54,781 nt of DNA from Candidatus Aminicenantota bacterium (GCA_016867635.1 VGJC01000004.1:1-54781), one strand, 5' to 3'. Counted from the stretch's first letter, positions 30,391 through 39,661 are shown. The notes: generated by a model not told the origin, from the sequence alone. Made by a program: numbers and translations.

Positions 30391-31365
30391 TCAGGTCCTG
30401 TCCCCGCCGCCGTAGACGCCGATCCTATGGATCAGCTGGTGGCGGCTCTTGACGTCCATTTTGCGGTAGAGGCTGTAGACGTGGCTTTTGACCGTGTGGA
30501 TCGAGATATGGAGCGCGCTCTCGATCTCCTTGTAGCTCTTGCCGTCGATCATGAGCTCGAGGATCTCCATTTCGCGGGCGGAGAGGCCGCGTGCCCGCCC
30601 GATCGCGGGGAGGTCGAATCGCGTTCCCAGGACCTTGCCGAGACTGCCCGCCCAAGGCAGGAAGAAGGCCTTGAGCCAGATGAGGGGCGCGAGATTCGTG
30701 TATAGGCCGAGGAGTTTGGAGAGCGCGAAGGCCCAGAACTCCGCTCCGGCCGGGTTCCAAACGGTCAGGGCCAGGTGCACGGGATAGCGGGCCAGGAACA
30801 GCCAGGCGAAAGCGGCGTCGACCTTCCGCCGTCCCGGATCGTCGGCAATCCAGCGGCTTCCGACAAGCAGCCAGCCGAGCAAAACGATGTCGAGGATGCC
30901 CGGGGGCCAGACAAGGACGAGCCAGAAGGTGTTCTCCGGCCTCGGGGGCGCAAGGGACGGAAAACTCAGGGACAGGAAATACCAGGCCAAAGCCCCGGCG
31001 GCGAAAACCCCCGTCAAGAGAACGATCCATGCAGGCAGGCCCCTGTCCCGGCGCCGGAAAATGAACGCGTAAAGCGAGACGTGGACGCCCAAGACGAGGG
31101 CGGTCAGGACCGGCCATTCGACGAACCTGAACCAAAATGAGAGCCCCGCCAACTGATCCGAGGTCAGATTGCTCTGCCCGTAGGCGCCGAGAAAAGTGAC
31201 CACAGCCAGGGCGTTATAGAAGATCAGGAAGAACCAAAGACCGCCCAGCCGGCTCTGGGCGGAGAGGCGGGACCTTTGGCGGAATTCGACAATGGCCCAG
31301 ACCCCGACGGTCAGGATGAGGACCATGGTCAGGACGTTGAAATGCTTCAAGGCCGGGTATGCCAC
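30391..31365 (-). CDS. Membrane-anchored LuxR-family transcriptional regulator
   Basis: About 7 N-terminal TM helices; C-terminal LSAREMEILELMIDGKSYKEIESALHISIHTVKSHVYSLYRKMDVKSRHQL LuxR HTH; GTG start. Confidence 0.88.
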   Translation of the reverse strand: MAYPALKHFNVLTMVLILTVGVWAIVEFRQRSRLSAQSRLGGLWFFLIFYNALAVVTFLGAYGQSNLTSDQLAGLSFWFRFVEWPVLTALVLGVHVSLYAFIFRRRDRGLPAWIVLLTGVFAAGALAWYFLSLSFPSLAPPRPENTFWLVLVWPPGILDIVLLGWLLVGSRWIADDPGRRKVDAAFAWLFLARYPVHLALTVWNPAGAEFWAFALSKLLGLYTNLAPLIWLKAFFLPWAGSLGKVLGTRFDLPAIGRARGLSAREMEILELMIDGKSYKEIESALHISIHTVKSHVYSLYRKMDVKSRHQLIHRIGVYGGGDRT

Positions 31366-31448
31366 TCCAAGGGAAAGGAATTATAGGCAAACGGGTGCGC
31401 CTGTGGCAAGTGGGCCGCGGACAAAGGGCCGGGCGGCTGCCGAAGGCC

Positions 31449-31497
31449 TCGGGAATCGGTATGATTTCTCGAGATCAGGCGGTTTCCCGATTGCCGG
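31449..31497. repeat. 49-bp intergenic repeat copy 1 (candidate operator)
   Basis: TCGGGAATCGGTATGATTTCTCGAGATCAGGCGGTTTCCCGATTGCCGG; 46/49 identical to 36125-36173. Confidence 0.85.
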
Positions 31498-31552
31498 GGC
31501 TGGCTCCGGGGCGTATGGTACCCTCGAAGAGAATGATAGCCAGGAGAAAACA

Positions 31553-32206
31553 ATGCTTCCAAACGTCCTCTCTCAACTTCAACAGATCGGCACGGGGGCC
31601 GCGTTCATCGTCTTCCCCCTGGTCTTCGTATTCGCTTTTGCCTCTCATCCCCGTCTCCTGAGGCCGCGGCTGCTCCGGCCCGAGGATATCATGCTGCGGG
31701 CGAGGGGGCGCAAGCTCCTGCAACTGGGACATGCCTTGGTCCTTCTCAATACCGCGCTCCTCGTCGTCGCGGCGCTTCACTTCATGAGGATCCTGAGCGC
31801 GGGCCGGGGAGCCTGGGCGGGATTCGTGGGCGCGATTCCTGCGGTCCTGGGCGCTATTATTCTAGCCGCCGACAAAGGGGCCCTGTGCCTGACGATGAGC
31901 GCCCTGGACACGGTCCCCGACGATGAGTTCTCGGCCATGACGCCCGGCCTCCGGGCCATGTTCGCCAAAAAGGGCTGGATGTGGCTCCTCTGGGGGATCG
32001 TGCTCTTGCCGGCCGGTTTTGCCATTCAGGCCGTCGGCCTCCTCCAGGCCCAGGCGCTGCCTTGCTGGGAGAGCATCCTTTTCCTGATCGGGGTGCTGTT
32101 CGTGGGCACGCCGGACGGGCTGGAGATCATCAATCTCGGCGCTTCCCTTCTGATGGCCGCCGCCATGATCCCCTACGGGATCAGGCTCATCGCGGCCACG
32201 TTTTAA
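31553..32206 (+). CDS. Polytopic membrane protein of unknown function
   Basis: Multiple hydrophobic helices; RBS AGGAG upstream. Confidence 0.7.
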   Translation: MLPNVLSQLQQIGTGAAFIVFPLVFVFAFASHPRLLRPRLLRPEDIMLRARGRKLLQLGHALVLLNTALLVVAALHFMRILSAGRGAWAGFVGAIPAVLGAIILAADKGALCLTMSALDTVPDDEFSAMTPGLRAMFAKKGWMWLLWGIVLLPAGFAIQAVGLLQAQALPCWESILFLIGVLFVGTPDGLEIINLGASLLMAAAMIPYGIRLIAATF

Positions 32207-32216
32207 GGAGAATACC

Positions 32217-32768
32217 ATGAACCACAAGCAGAATCGGCGGAGTTTTCTCGCGCAATGCGCGAAATGCGGCGGCGCCTGTTGCGCCCTGCTGGCCTTGAAC
32301 CGGATCTCGCGAGCGAGGCAGACTGCGGTCCCACTAGCCCGGCAAGAGAAGCCCATCGACTTGGCAGCGCTGGCTTATTGCGGGATCCCGCAGGCCTTTT
32401 GCGAGTCAAGGTGCGAGCTCTTCAAGGCCACCCTCGAGAACGATGCCGAGTTGAAGAGAGCCGTCTATGACAAATGGGAAATGAAAAATCGATTCGGCAT
32501 CGAGTTCGAGGCCGATAAGATCTTCTGCTACGGCTGCAAGCCTGGCGACAAGCCCCTGAAGGTGGGGATGGCCGAGTGCGCGGTCAGGACATGCCCCATT
32601 GCCCACGGCATGGAATCCTGCGTTCAATGCGGCAGCCTGGCTTCCTGCGACAAGGCCTTCTGGAAAGAATGGCCGGTTGCTTACGAGCACATCAAGAAGT
32701 TACAGGCCCGATATAGCACCCAGCCGGGAGCGAAAATCTTCGACATTAAAGCGAGGTCATGCCGATGA
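32217..32768 (+). CDS. DUF3795-like Cys-rich protein with RRSFL-type N-terminus
   Basis: CYGCKPGDKPLKVGMAECAVRTCPIAHGMESCVQCGSLASCDK pattern; N-terminus NRRSFLAQCAKCGGACCALLAL. Confidence 0.7.
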   Translation: MNHKQNRRSFLAQCAKCGGACCALLALNRISRARQTAVPLARQEKPIDLAALAYCGIPQAFCESRCELFKATLENDAELKRAVYDKWEMKNRFGIEFEADKIFCYGCKPGDKPLKVGMAECAVRTCPIAHGMESCVQCGSLASCDKAFWKEWPVAYEHIKKLQARYSTQPGAKIFDIKARSCR

Positions 32769-33790
32769 GCTCAGACACCATGAAAGCTATCGTATACACC
32801 GAATTCGGTCCCCCCGACGTCCTCCGACTGCGCGAAGTCGCCAAGCCTGTTCCCGGGAACCACGATGTCCTCGTCCGCGTTCAAGCGGCGACCGTGGGCT
32901 TTGGGGACACGCTGGTCCGCAACTTCGCCGCTGTCTCCCCGCGGAAGTTCCATATGCCGTGGCTGTTCTGGCTCATCGGGAGGCTGAATTTCGGCTTTTG
33001 GAAGCCCCGGATCCACATCCTCGGAAACGAATTCGCTGGGGAGGTCGAAGCCGTCGGCAAGCGGGTCACGCGCTTCAAGAAGGGCGATCAGATCTTCGGC
33101 TATCGTGGGCCCCGCATGGGCGCCTACGCGGAGTACCTCTGTGTCTCTGAGACCGGCATGGTAACCGCCAAGCCGTCGAACATGAGCTATGAGCAGGCCG
33201 CGGCCTGCCCTTATGGGGCCGTTATGGCTCTGGGCCTGCTTCGGAAGCTTCGGCTCCGGACCGGTCAAGCCGTCCTCGTCGTCGGCGCGTCTGGGGGGAT
33301 CGGTCCCGCCGTCGTGCGGCTCGCGAAGTTCCACTTTGGGGCCAACGTGACGGGTGTCTGCGGCGTCGCCCGCCTCGAGTATGTGAGGTCGATGGGCGCG
33401 GACGCGGTCATCGACTACAACCGTGAGGATTTCGCAGACCGCCCTGAAACCTACGACCTGGTCATCGACATTCTGGGCAAAAGCTCTTACGCGCGATGCC
33501 TGCGCGTTCTCCGGCCGCGAGCGCACCTGGTTTACGTAAGCTTCAAGGCTAAGCAACTTCTCCAAATGCTGAGAACGTCCGTCTCCGTCCGGAGGAAAGT
33601 GATCTGCGCCTTGGTCGCCGAGCGGCAGGAAGATTTGATCCTCGTAAGGGAGCTGATGGAGGCAGGTAAGATCCGGCCCGTCGTCGATCGGACCTTTCCT
33701 TTGGAGCAGGTCGCCGAAGCACACCGCTATGCCGAGGGCGGCGCGAAGATGGGCTCGGTCGTCATTTCGCTCGCGCCTGCGGAAGGATAA
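32759..33790 (+). CDS. MDR-superfamily NAD(P)-dependent alcohol dehydrogenase/quinone reductase (paralog 1)
   Basis: GNEFAGEVEAVGKRVTRFKKGDQIFG; VLVVGASGGIGPAVVRLAK. Confidence 0.88.
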   Translation: MPMSSDTMKAIVYTEFGPPDVLRLREVAKPVPGNHDVLVRVQAATVGFGDTLVRNFAAVSPRKFHMPWLFWLIGRLNFGFWKPRIHILGNEFAGEVEAVGKRVTRFKKGDQIFGYRGPRMGAYAEYLCVSETGMVTAKPSNMSYEQAAACPYGAVMALGLLRKLRLRTGQAVLVVGASGGIGPAVVRLAKFHFGANVTGVCGVARLEYVRSMGADAVIDYNREDFADRPETYDLVIDILGKSSYARCLRVLRPRAHLVYVSFKAKQLLQMLRTSVSVRRKVICALVAERQEDLILVRELMEAGKIRPVVDRTFPLEQVAEAHRYAEGGAKMGSVVISLAPAEG

Positions 33791-33800
33791 GGAGACAACT

Positions 33801-35339
33801 ATGAACCGAACGGCCATGAGACATAACGCTTTTGCTTCTCTGGCAATCTTCATAATGCTCTTTTCCGCGTGGCCGCTTCACGCCGCAAACGCTTCGCAAA
33901 GAATCAATAGGCTTATCGAATCGTATTACAAAAGCGGGCAATTCAACGGCACCATTCTGGTCAAGAAAGGCACTGTCATCCTCTACGCGAAGGCGTTTGG
34001 CTTGGCTGATCGGCAATGGAACGTTAAGAACACGCTGGATACAAAATTCTTGATCGGGTCCGTCAGCAAAGCGTACACGGCTTTGATGGTGCTGATCCTG
34101 GCCGGCGAAGGCTTGATCGACCTGAATGCAACCCTCAATACCTATATTCCTCAATATGACGGCCCGGGAAAGAATCAGGTCACGATCCACCAGATGCTGA
34201 CGCATACGTCCGGGATCCCGGATCACGGAGCGATCCCCGATCTTTCCAAAAAGCGGGTCCGCTGGATATACGATTCGGATCAATACCTGGAGTTGGTCAA
34301 GGAAACCTCTTTGAAGTTCGAGCCCGGCACGGGCTTTCAATACAGCGGGATCGCTTACAACTTGCTTGCCATCATGTGCGAGAAGGTGACCCGGAAGGAT
34401 TTTGCCGAGTTACTGAAGCAGAAAATCTTCACTCCTCTCCATATGCGCAATACCACGCTCAACAACAACCTCGCGATCGAATCCAAGCGGGCTTATGGCT
34501 ATGAGTATTACCTGCTGGAAGGGTATAAGCTCCCTTCATATATTTCCATGGATCACTGCAAAGGCAGCGGGGGGATCCTGTCCACCGTCGAAGACATGGC
34601 CAAGTTCAACAACGAGTGCTTCGTGGCTCAAACGCTAACAACAAAATCCCTTTATCAAAGGATGTTCACCCCCCACGTTAAAGACTGGCAGTACTATGGC
34701 TATGGGTGGTGGATCGATACGATCGCGCTGGGCGGCAAGGAAAAAACACTGATCAGTCATGGCGGCTCGACCGACGGATACAAGGCTTACTCGACCAGGA
34801 TCGTGGAAGACCAGACGGATATCATCATTTTGGAGAACGATTATTTCAGGACCGATGTGGGGGTCAAGTGGTGTTACGACATTACCGAAGACATCATCGG
34901 CATTCTGGCGGGCCAGGACGTCCCGGTGGCCAAGAGATCGATCGCCAAGGCCGTCGGGCTGACGATTGGGCAGGCCGGGATCGAGCAGGCCATGGCGCAA
35001 TTATCTCGGCTCAAGAAGAACGATGATTATAGCATCGGCGCGCCGGATTATTTCTATCTCGCTAGGGAACTGGACAATAAACACGGTCTGAAGCAAGCTT
35101 CGATCAGAATATGGGAAGCGGGCTTGGCTGATTTCCCCGACGATTTCGGGCTGAATTACTACTGCGCGGAGACCCTGAGGGGCGTCAACGACGAAAAGGC
35201 CCTCACGCTCTATAATAAATGCGTCAGGCTCTACAACAGCGATGAAAAGAACAAGCGTTACGCCGAGGAATACAAAAAAGCGGTGAGTGCGCTGCGAGGA
35301 AAAGATATCGCTTTTCGAGGAGTCGACGATGTCCGTTAA
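33801..35339 (+). CDS. Serine hydrolase (class C beta-lactamase-like)
   Basis: LIGSVSKAYTALMVL SxxK motif; YSGIAYNLL YxN-type motif; signal peptide. Confidence 0.88.
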   Translation: MNRTAMRHNAFASLAIFIMLFSAWPLHAANASQRINRLIESYYKSGQFNGTILVKKGTVILYAKAFGLADRQWNVKNTLDTKFLIGSVSKAYTALMVLILAGEGLIDLNATLNTYIPQYDGPGKNQVTIHQMLTHTSGIPDHGAIPDLSKKRVRWIYDSDQYLELVKETSLKFEPGTGFQYSGIAYNLLAIMCEKVTRKDFAELLKQKIFTPLHMRNTTLNNNLAIESKRAYGYEYYLLEGYKLPSYISMDHCKGSGGILSTVEDMAKFNNECFVAQTLTTKSLYQRMFTPHVKDWQYYGYGWWIDTIALGGKEKTLISHGGSTDGYKAYSTRIVEDQTDIIILENDYFRTDVGVKWCYDITEDIIGILAGQDVPVAKRSIAKAVGLTIGQAGIEQAMAQLSRLKKNDDYSIGAPDYFYLARELDNKHGLKQASIRIWEAGLADFPDDFGLNYYCAETLRGVNDEKALTLYNKCVRLYNSDEKNKRYAEEYKKAVSALRGKDIAFRGVDDVR

Positions 35340-36120
35340 AGGTTGCCGGTGGCCCTTGGCGGGGTTTATCGCTTGTGTTCTATTCCGGATCATTCCGGTC
35401 CAGGCCATGAGCGCCTCCTTGCCGATTTCGCCCGTCAGGGTCGAGAAGGTCATCTCGTCCAAACTCGGAGAGACGCGGGAGGCCTGGGTGTCGCTGCCCG
35501 ACCGCTATGACGAGACAGGGGACCGCTATCCGGTCATCTATATGCTCGACGGCGAGATCAACTTCAACTCTGGCGTCGACGGGACCAAGGACGGTGGCCG
35601 GGCCGACGCGTTCCTGGATTTCGTCGGCGAGGAGCTGATGGCCCTTGTGGAGAAAAACTATCGGACCGAGCCGTTCCGGGTCCTCTACGGGACGTCCAAT
35701 ACGGGCTTCACGGCCGTCCATGCGCTTTTCCACAACCCCAGGCTGGCCGGCGCCTATGTCGCTGCGAGCGCCACGCTGTCCGTGCCCATTTTTCGCACCA
35801 ATCGGGGGGCCTGGATCCGGGATTTCAAGGGCAGTGACAAGCGGCTTATCCTGTTCATGGGCGAGAACGACCTGCCCACCGTCCTGAGCCAGAATAGCGC
35901 GCTGAAGGAGCAATGTGATCTCCTCGCGCCCACCGGCCTGTCCTGCCGGATGGCCGTCCTGGGAGGCTGCGGACACGTCCCCGGAAACTCCTTGGTCGAA
36001 GGGCTGCGGCTCGTCTTTGAAGGCTGGAAGATCGCGACACCTCTCGGCGAAAAGACGTTCCCTGAAGCGCGCGCCCGGCCCGATGCCGCGGCCCGGCTTA
36101 AAGAACTCAATAAGAAATGA
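35329..36120 (+). CDS. Esterase-type alpha/beta hydrolase
   Basis: YPVIYMLDGEINF; nucleophile-elbow-like YGTSNTGFTAVHALF; signal peptide. Confidence 0.75.
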   Translation: MSVKGCRWPLAGFIACVLFRIIPVQAMSASLPISPVRVEKVISSKLGETREAWVSLPDRYDETGDRYPVIYMLDGEINFNSGVDGTKDGGRADAFLDFVGEELMALVEKNYRTEPFRVLYGTSNTGFTAVHALFHNPRLAGAYVAASATLSVPIFRTNRGAWIRDFKGSDKRLILFMGENDLPTVLSQNSALKEQCDLLAPTGLSCRMAVLGGCGHVPGNSLVEGLRLVFEGWKIATPLGEKTFPEARARPDAAARLKELNKK

Positions 36121-36124
36121 GGCA

Positions 36125-36173
36125 TCGGGAATCGTTATGATTTCTCGAGATCAGGCAGTTCCCCGATTGCCGG
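36125..36173. repeat. 49-bp intergenic repeat copy 2 (candidate operator)
   Basis: TCGGGAATCGTTATGATTTCTCGAGATCAGGCAGTTCCCCGATTGCCGG. Confidence 0.85.
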
Positions 36174-36247
36174 CGGCGGGTCCCGCTGCAGCTTCCGTCT
36201 CCGGTTCTGACGCGGGGGCGGCTGGATAATGGAAAGGATAGAATGAG

Positions 36248-37324
36248 ATGAACACGACCCCAACGACCATGAAAGCGATCGTCTACACCGAATTCGGTCC
36301 CCCCGACGTCCTCCGACTCGAGGATGCGGCCCGGCCCGAGCCCAAGCGCGGAGAGATCCTGGTCCGGGTCTGGGCTTCGAGCGTCAACTTCGGGGACATC
36401 ATGGCCAGAAGCTTCAGGTCCGTGACACCGCGCGGCTTCAACATGCCGTTCCTCTTCTGGTTTGTCGCCAAGATGGCCATGGGCTGGAGGAAGCCGAAGA
36501 GGAGGATCTTGGGGAACGAGTTCGCCGGGGATGTCGAGGCGGTCGGGCGGGACGTCGAGCGCTTCAAGCCGGGCGATCAAGTGTTCGGCTGTGCCAGCGA
36601 CCGCTTCGGCGCCTATGCCGAGTATCTCACGCTGAGCGAGAAGGCCCCGGTGGCGCTCATGCCCGCCAACCTGTCCTACGATGAGGCCGCCGTCATTCCC
36701 TACGGGGCCGTGCATGCCCTCTCGCTCCTGCGCCGGGCCAAGCTCCAGCCGGGGCAGACGATCCTGATCAACGGGGCCAGCGGCGGGATCGGGGCGGCCG
36801 CGGTCCAGATCGCCAAGCATCTTGGGGCCGACGTGACCGCGGTGTGCGGCGGGGCCCGCCTGGACTACGTCCGGGCCCTGGGCGCTGACCGGGCGATCGA
36901 TTACGCCGAGCAGGACTTCACCCGGAGCGGCGAGACCTTCGACGTCGTATTCGATATCCTGGGATTGACTCCGTTTTCGCGCGGCCGGCATTCGCTCGCC
37001 CCCCGCGGCATCATCCTGTACGCCAGCTTCAAGATGCGCCATCTCATGGCAATGGCGCTGACGTCCCGGTCCGGCGGCCGACGGGCGGTCTGCGCCCTCG
37101 CGCCGGGGAGCCTCCAGGACCTGCTCGCGGTCAAGGCGCTGGCGGATGAGGGGAAGCTCAAGGCGATCATCGACAAGCGCTTTCCGATGGAGGAAGCGGC
37201 CGAAGCGCACCGGTATGTCGAGACCGGGCAACGGAAGGGGAGCGTGGTCATAGTGTGCAAAGCGCCGGATGAGGGCCATGGAAGAAACGGATCGCGCGCG
37301 ACGGGACGCCCGCTTTCCGAGTAA
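36248..37324 (+). CDS. MDR-superfamily NAD(P)-dependent alcohol dehydrogenase (paralog 2)
   Basis: GNEFAGDVEAVGRDVERFKPGDQVFG; ILINGASGGIGAAAVQIAKHLGA. Confidence 0.9.
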   Translation: MNTTPTTMKAIVYTEFGPPDVLRLEDAARPEPKRGEILVRVWASSVNFGDIMARSFRSVTPRGFNMPFLFWFVAKMAMGWRKPKRRILGNEFAGDVEAVGRDVERFKPGDQVFGCASDRFGAYAEYLTLSEKAPVALMPANLSYDEAAVIPYGAVHALSLLRRAKLQPGQTILINGASGGIGAAAVQIAKHLGADVTAVCGGARLDYVRALGADRAIDYAEQDFTRSGETFDVVFDILGLTPFSRGRHSLAPRGIILYASFKMRHLMAMALTSRSGGRRAVCALAPGSLQDLLAVKALADEGKLKAIIDKRFPMEEAAEAHRYVETGQRKGSVVIVCKAPDEGHGRNGSRATGRPLSE

Positions 37325-37351
37325 GATGATCAGAATGAAGGAGACGGCATC

Positions 37352-38320
37352 ATGAAAGCCATTGTCTATCGGAAATACGGCTCGCCCGACGTCTTGAATC
37401 TCGAGGACGTCGATAAGCCCGTGCCCAAGGACGACGAGGTCCTGATAGCGGTGCGGGCCGCCGCCCTCAATCGGGGCGATTGGCGGCTTATGAGGGGCAA
37501 GCCGTTCATGGCCCGCATGGCCGGCGGGCTGTTCAAGCCCCGAAAGGCGATCTTGGGCGCGGACGTCGCCGGGCGGATCGAGGCGATCGGCCGGAGCGTC
37601 CGGCGGTTCAAGCCGGGCGACGAGGTCTTCGCCGATATCACGTTCCTCGGCTCCGGCGGCTTCGCCGAATACACAGTGGCCCGCGAGAGCTTGCTGGCTC
37701 TGAAGCCGGCCGGCCTGACCTTCGAGCAGGCGGCCGCCGTGCCCATGGCCGCCGTGACGGCTCTGCAAGGGCTGCGCGACAAGGAGAGGATCCGACCGGG
37801 CCAAAAGGTGCTGATCCACGGCGCATCAGGCGGCGTGGGGACGTTCGCGATCCAGCTCGCCAAGGTTTTCGGAGCCGAGGTCACGGCCGTCTGCGGCCCC
37901 GGGAGCCAGGAGCTGGCCCGATCGCTGGGCGCCGACCGTGTCCTGGACTACACGAGGGAGGATTTCGCAAGAGACGGACGGCGGTATGATCTTATCCTGG
38001 CCGTCAACGGCGATCGTTCGCTGTCGGAGTACAAGCGGGCTTTGGCTCCCGAAGGGATCTATGTCGCCGTCGGGGGCTCCAACAGGCAGATCTTCCAGGC
38101 CATGTTCCTGGGGCCGTTGATGTCGATCGGCCGCCGCAAGAAAATGGGCATCCTCGCGGCGAGGCCGAGCGCATCGGATCTGGATGTCATCAAAGGCTTT
38201 CTGGAAGCCGGGACGATCAGATCCGTCATCGATCGGAGCTTCCCCTTGAGCGAAGGCGCCGAGGCCATGCGCTATCTCGATGCGGGGCACGTCGAGGGCA
38301 AGATCGTCCTGACGATGTGA
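37352..38320 (+). CDS. MDR-superfamily NAD(P)-dependent alcohol dehydrogenase (paralog 3)
   Basis: GADVAGRIEAIGRSVRRFKPGDEVFAD; VLIHGASGGVGTFAIQLAKVFGA. Confidence 0.9.
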   Translation: MKAIVYRKYGSPDVLNLEDVDKPVPKDDEVLIAVRAAALNRGDWRLMRGKPFMARMAGGLFKPRKAILGADVAGRIEAIGRSVRRFKPGDEVFADITFLGSGGFAEYTVARESLLALKPAGLTFEQAAAVPMAAVTALQGLRDKERIRPGQKVLIHGASGGVGTFAIQLAKVFGAEVTAVCGPGSQELARSLGADRVLDYTREDFARDGRRYDLILAVNGDRSLSEYKRALAPEGIYVAVGGSNRQIFQAMFLGPLMSIGRRKKMGILAARPSASDLDVIKGFLEAGTIRSVIDRSFPLSEGAEAMRYLDAGHVEGKIVLTM

Positions 38321-38375
38321 TCGGAGGGCGCGAACCGCGAGGCTCCTTATAATTCGGCGCTCCGCCGTTCTCCGG

Positions 38376-38393
38376 ATCCTCTCAGGCACGCCA
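38376..38393 (+). repeat. 18-nt direct repeat copy 2 of the tRNA-Arg 3' end
   Basis: ATCCTCTCAGGCACGCCA. Confidence 0.7.
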
Positions 38394-38433
38394 CGTTTTC
38401 CGCGCCTCTCTAGCATTCAAATCGTCCCAGCTA

Positions 38434-38664
38434 TCAAGCTTTGCCGAAAAATCCGGCTCGGCCGAGCGCTTCCATAGAGATCCGGTTCGACGGGCCGTCC
38501 CCCCTGGCCGCGCAGACGGCGACCTTATTGTCCGTGGCCCGGACGCTCTCGGCGACGTCTTGATGGGTGAATCCCGGGCAGAGCAGGATGGATTCGATGC
38601 CCTTTTCTCTGAACAGGCGCGTGCTGACGTCCAGGGCTTCGGCCTGGTTCTTTACGACAACCAC
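38434..38664 (-). pseudogene. N-terminally truncated DsrE-family protein (remnant copy)
   Basis: Closely similar to residues 31-104 of the DsrE protein at 45437-45751; the first about 30 aa are missing and replaced by an in-frame stop upstream. Confidence 0.6.
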
Positions 38665-38764
38665 GTCCGGAAAAACGCCGACAGGCCGAGCTCCGGGTTA
38701 TGATGTCTGTTATCACGGGCCAAGATTTAGTGAAGGAATCGATTTGGGAAGGGGGGCGATAGCC

Positions 38765-39661
38765 ATGACCCTCGACCAAGCTGACTGGGCGGCGCTGGAA
38801 GAGATATCCAGAACGGAAACCGAGAGATATGCCGCCTTCCTTCGTGGTCACCCCATCCAGACTATCAGGATCAAGGAAAGGGACGTCGCTTATTGCCTCA
38901 GCGGGACGGGCGAACCGGCGGTGCTGATCTTCGCCGGCGGGTGGGGCGGCCCGGATCTCAGCTACGAGACGATCCTGGCCTTAGAGAACAGGCACCGGGT
39001 GATCGTCATCGACACGGATTCCATAAGCCGGCCTTCCGAACTCGCCGAGGTCGCCGACGGCCTTATGGATAGGCTGGGTATCGACCGGATAGCCCTGGTC
39101 GGCCAATCTCTGGCGGGCATCCTCGGGCAGGTCTATTTCCGGCGCAGGCCCGAGCGAGTGGCCGGTATGGCCCTGGCATTAACGCCGGCGCCGCATGAGA
39201 GAAAAGCCAGGAAATGGGCCCTCGCCCTGATCCAGATCATCCCGCTCTCGCTCTTCAGGCTCCTCCTTTCCCGGTCCCTCAAGCGCCTTTCGCGAACCAC
39301 CAAGCCTATCCCCGGGGATGTCTCGGAACGGCTGGCCTTCAAGGGGGCTCTCGCGACCAGGATTTTCCGGTCCTATGCCACCCGGAGGAAGCTTTTGGGC
39401 GTCCTGAAGTTGGCGTTCGCCCTCAGCGCCGCCGGCGATTACACGCCGGAAGAGCTGGGGAGCTGGCCGGGCAAGCTTCTCGTCATCACCAGCCCGGACG
39501 ATCCCTCTCACAGAGATATCGCCGTTTTCAGTGACGTATTTCCCCGAACCGAGATCGTCAAGTTGCCGGAGGGTTACGGACACATCGCTCCGCAGGTCTT
39601 TCGGGAGGAGTTCTTCACCGCGATCCGGGATTTCCTCGGGACCATCCGAAGCCCGGATTGA
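38765..39661 (+). CDS. Alpha/beta hydrolase
   Basis: RIALVGQSLAGILGQVYFRRRPERVAGMAL nucleophile elbow; LVITSPDD; YGHIAP catalytic His. Confidence 0.82.
   Translation: MTLDQADWAALEEISRTETERYAAFLRGHPIQTIRIKERDVAYCLSGTGEPAVLIFAGGWGGPDLSYETILALENRHRVIVIDTDSISRPSELAEVADGLMDRLGIDRIALVGQSLAGILGQVYFRRRPERVAGMALALTPAPHERKARKWALALIQIIPLSLFRLLLSRSLKRLSRTTKPIPGDVSERLAFKGALATRIFRSYATRRKLLGVLKLAFALSAAGDYTPEELGSWPGKLLVITSPDDPSHRDIAVFSDVFPRTEIVKLPEGYGHIAPQVFREEFFTAIRDFLGTIRSPD

Noticed and set aside
30391-38320. Possibility that the 30-38 kb segment is a prophage or a defence island
   Set aside because: No integrase, phage structural, restriction, CRISPR/Cas, toxin-antitoxin or nuclease/helicase genes recognised; contents are metabolic and regulatory.
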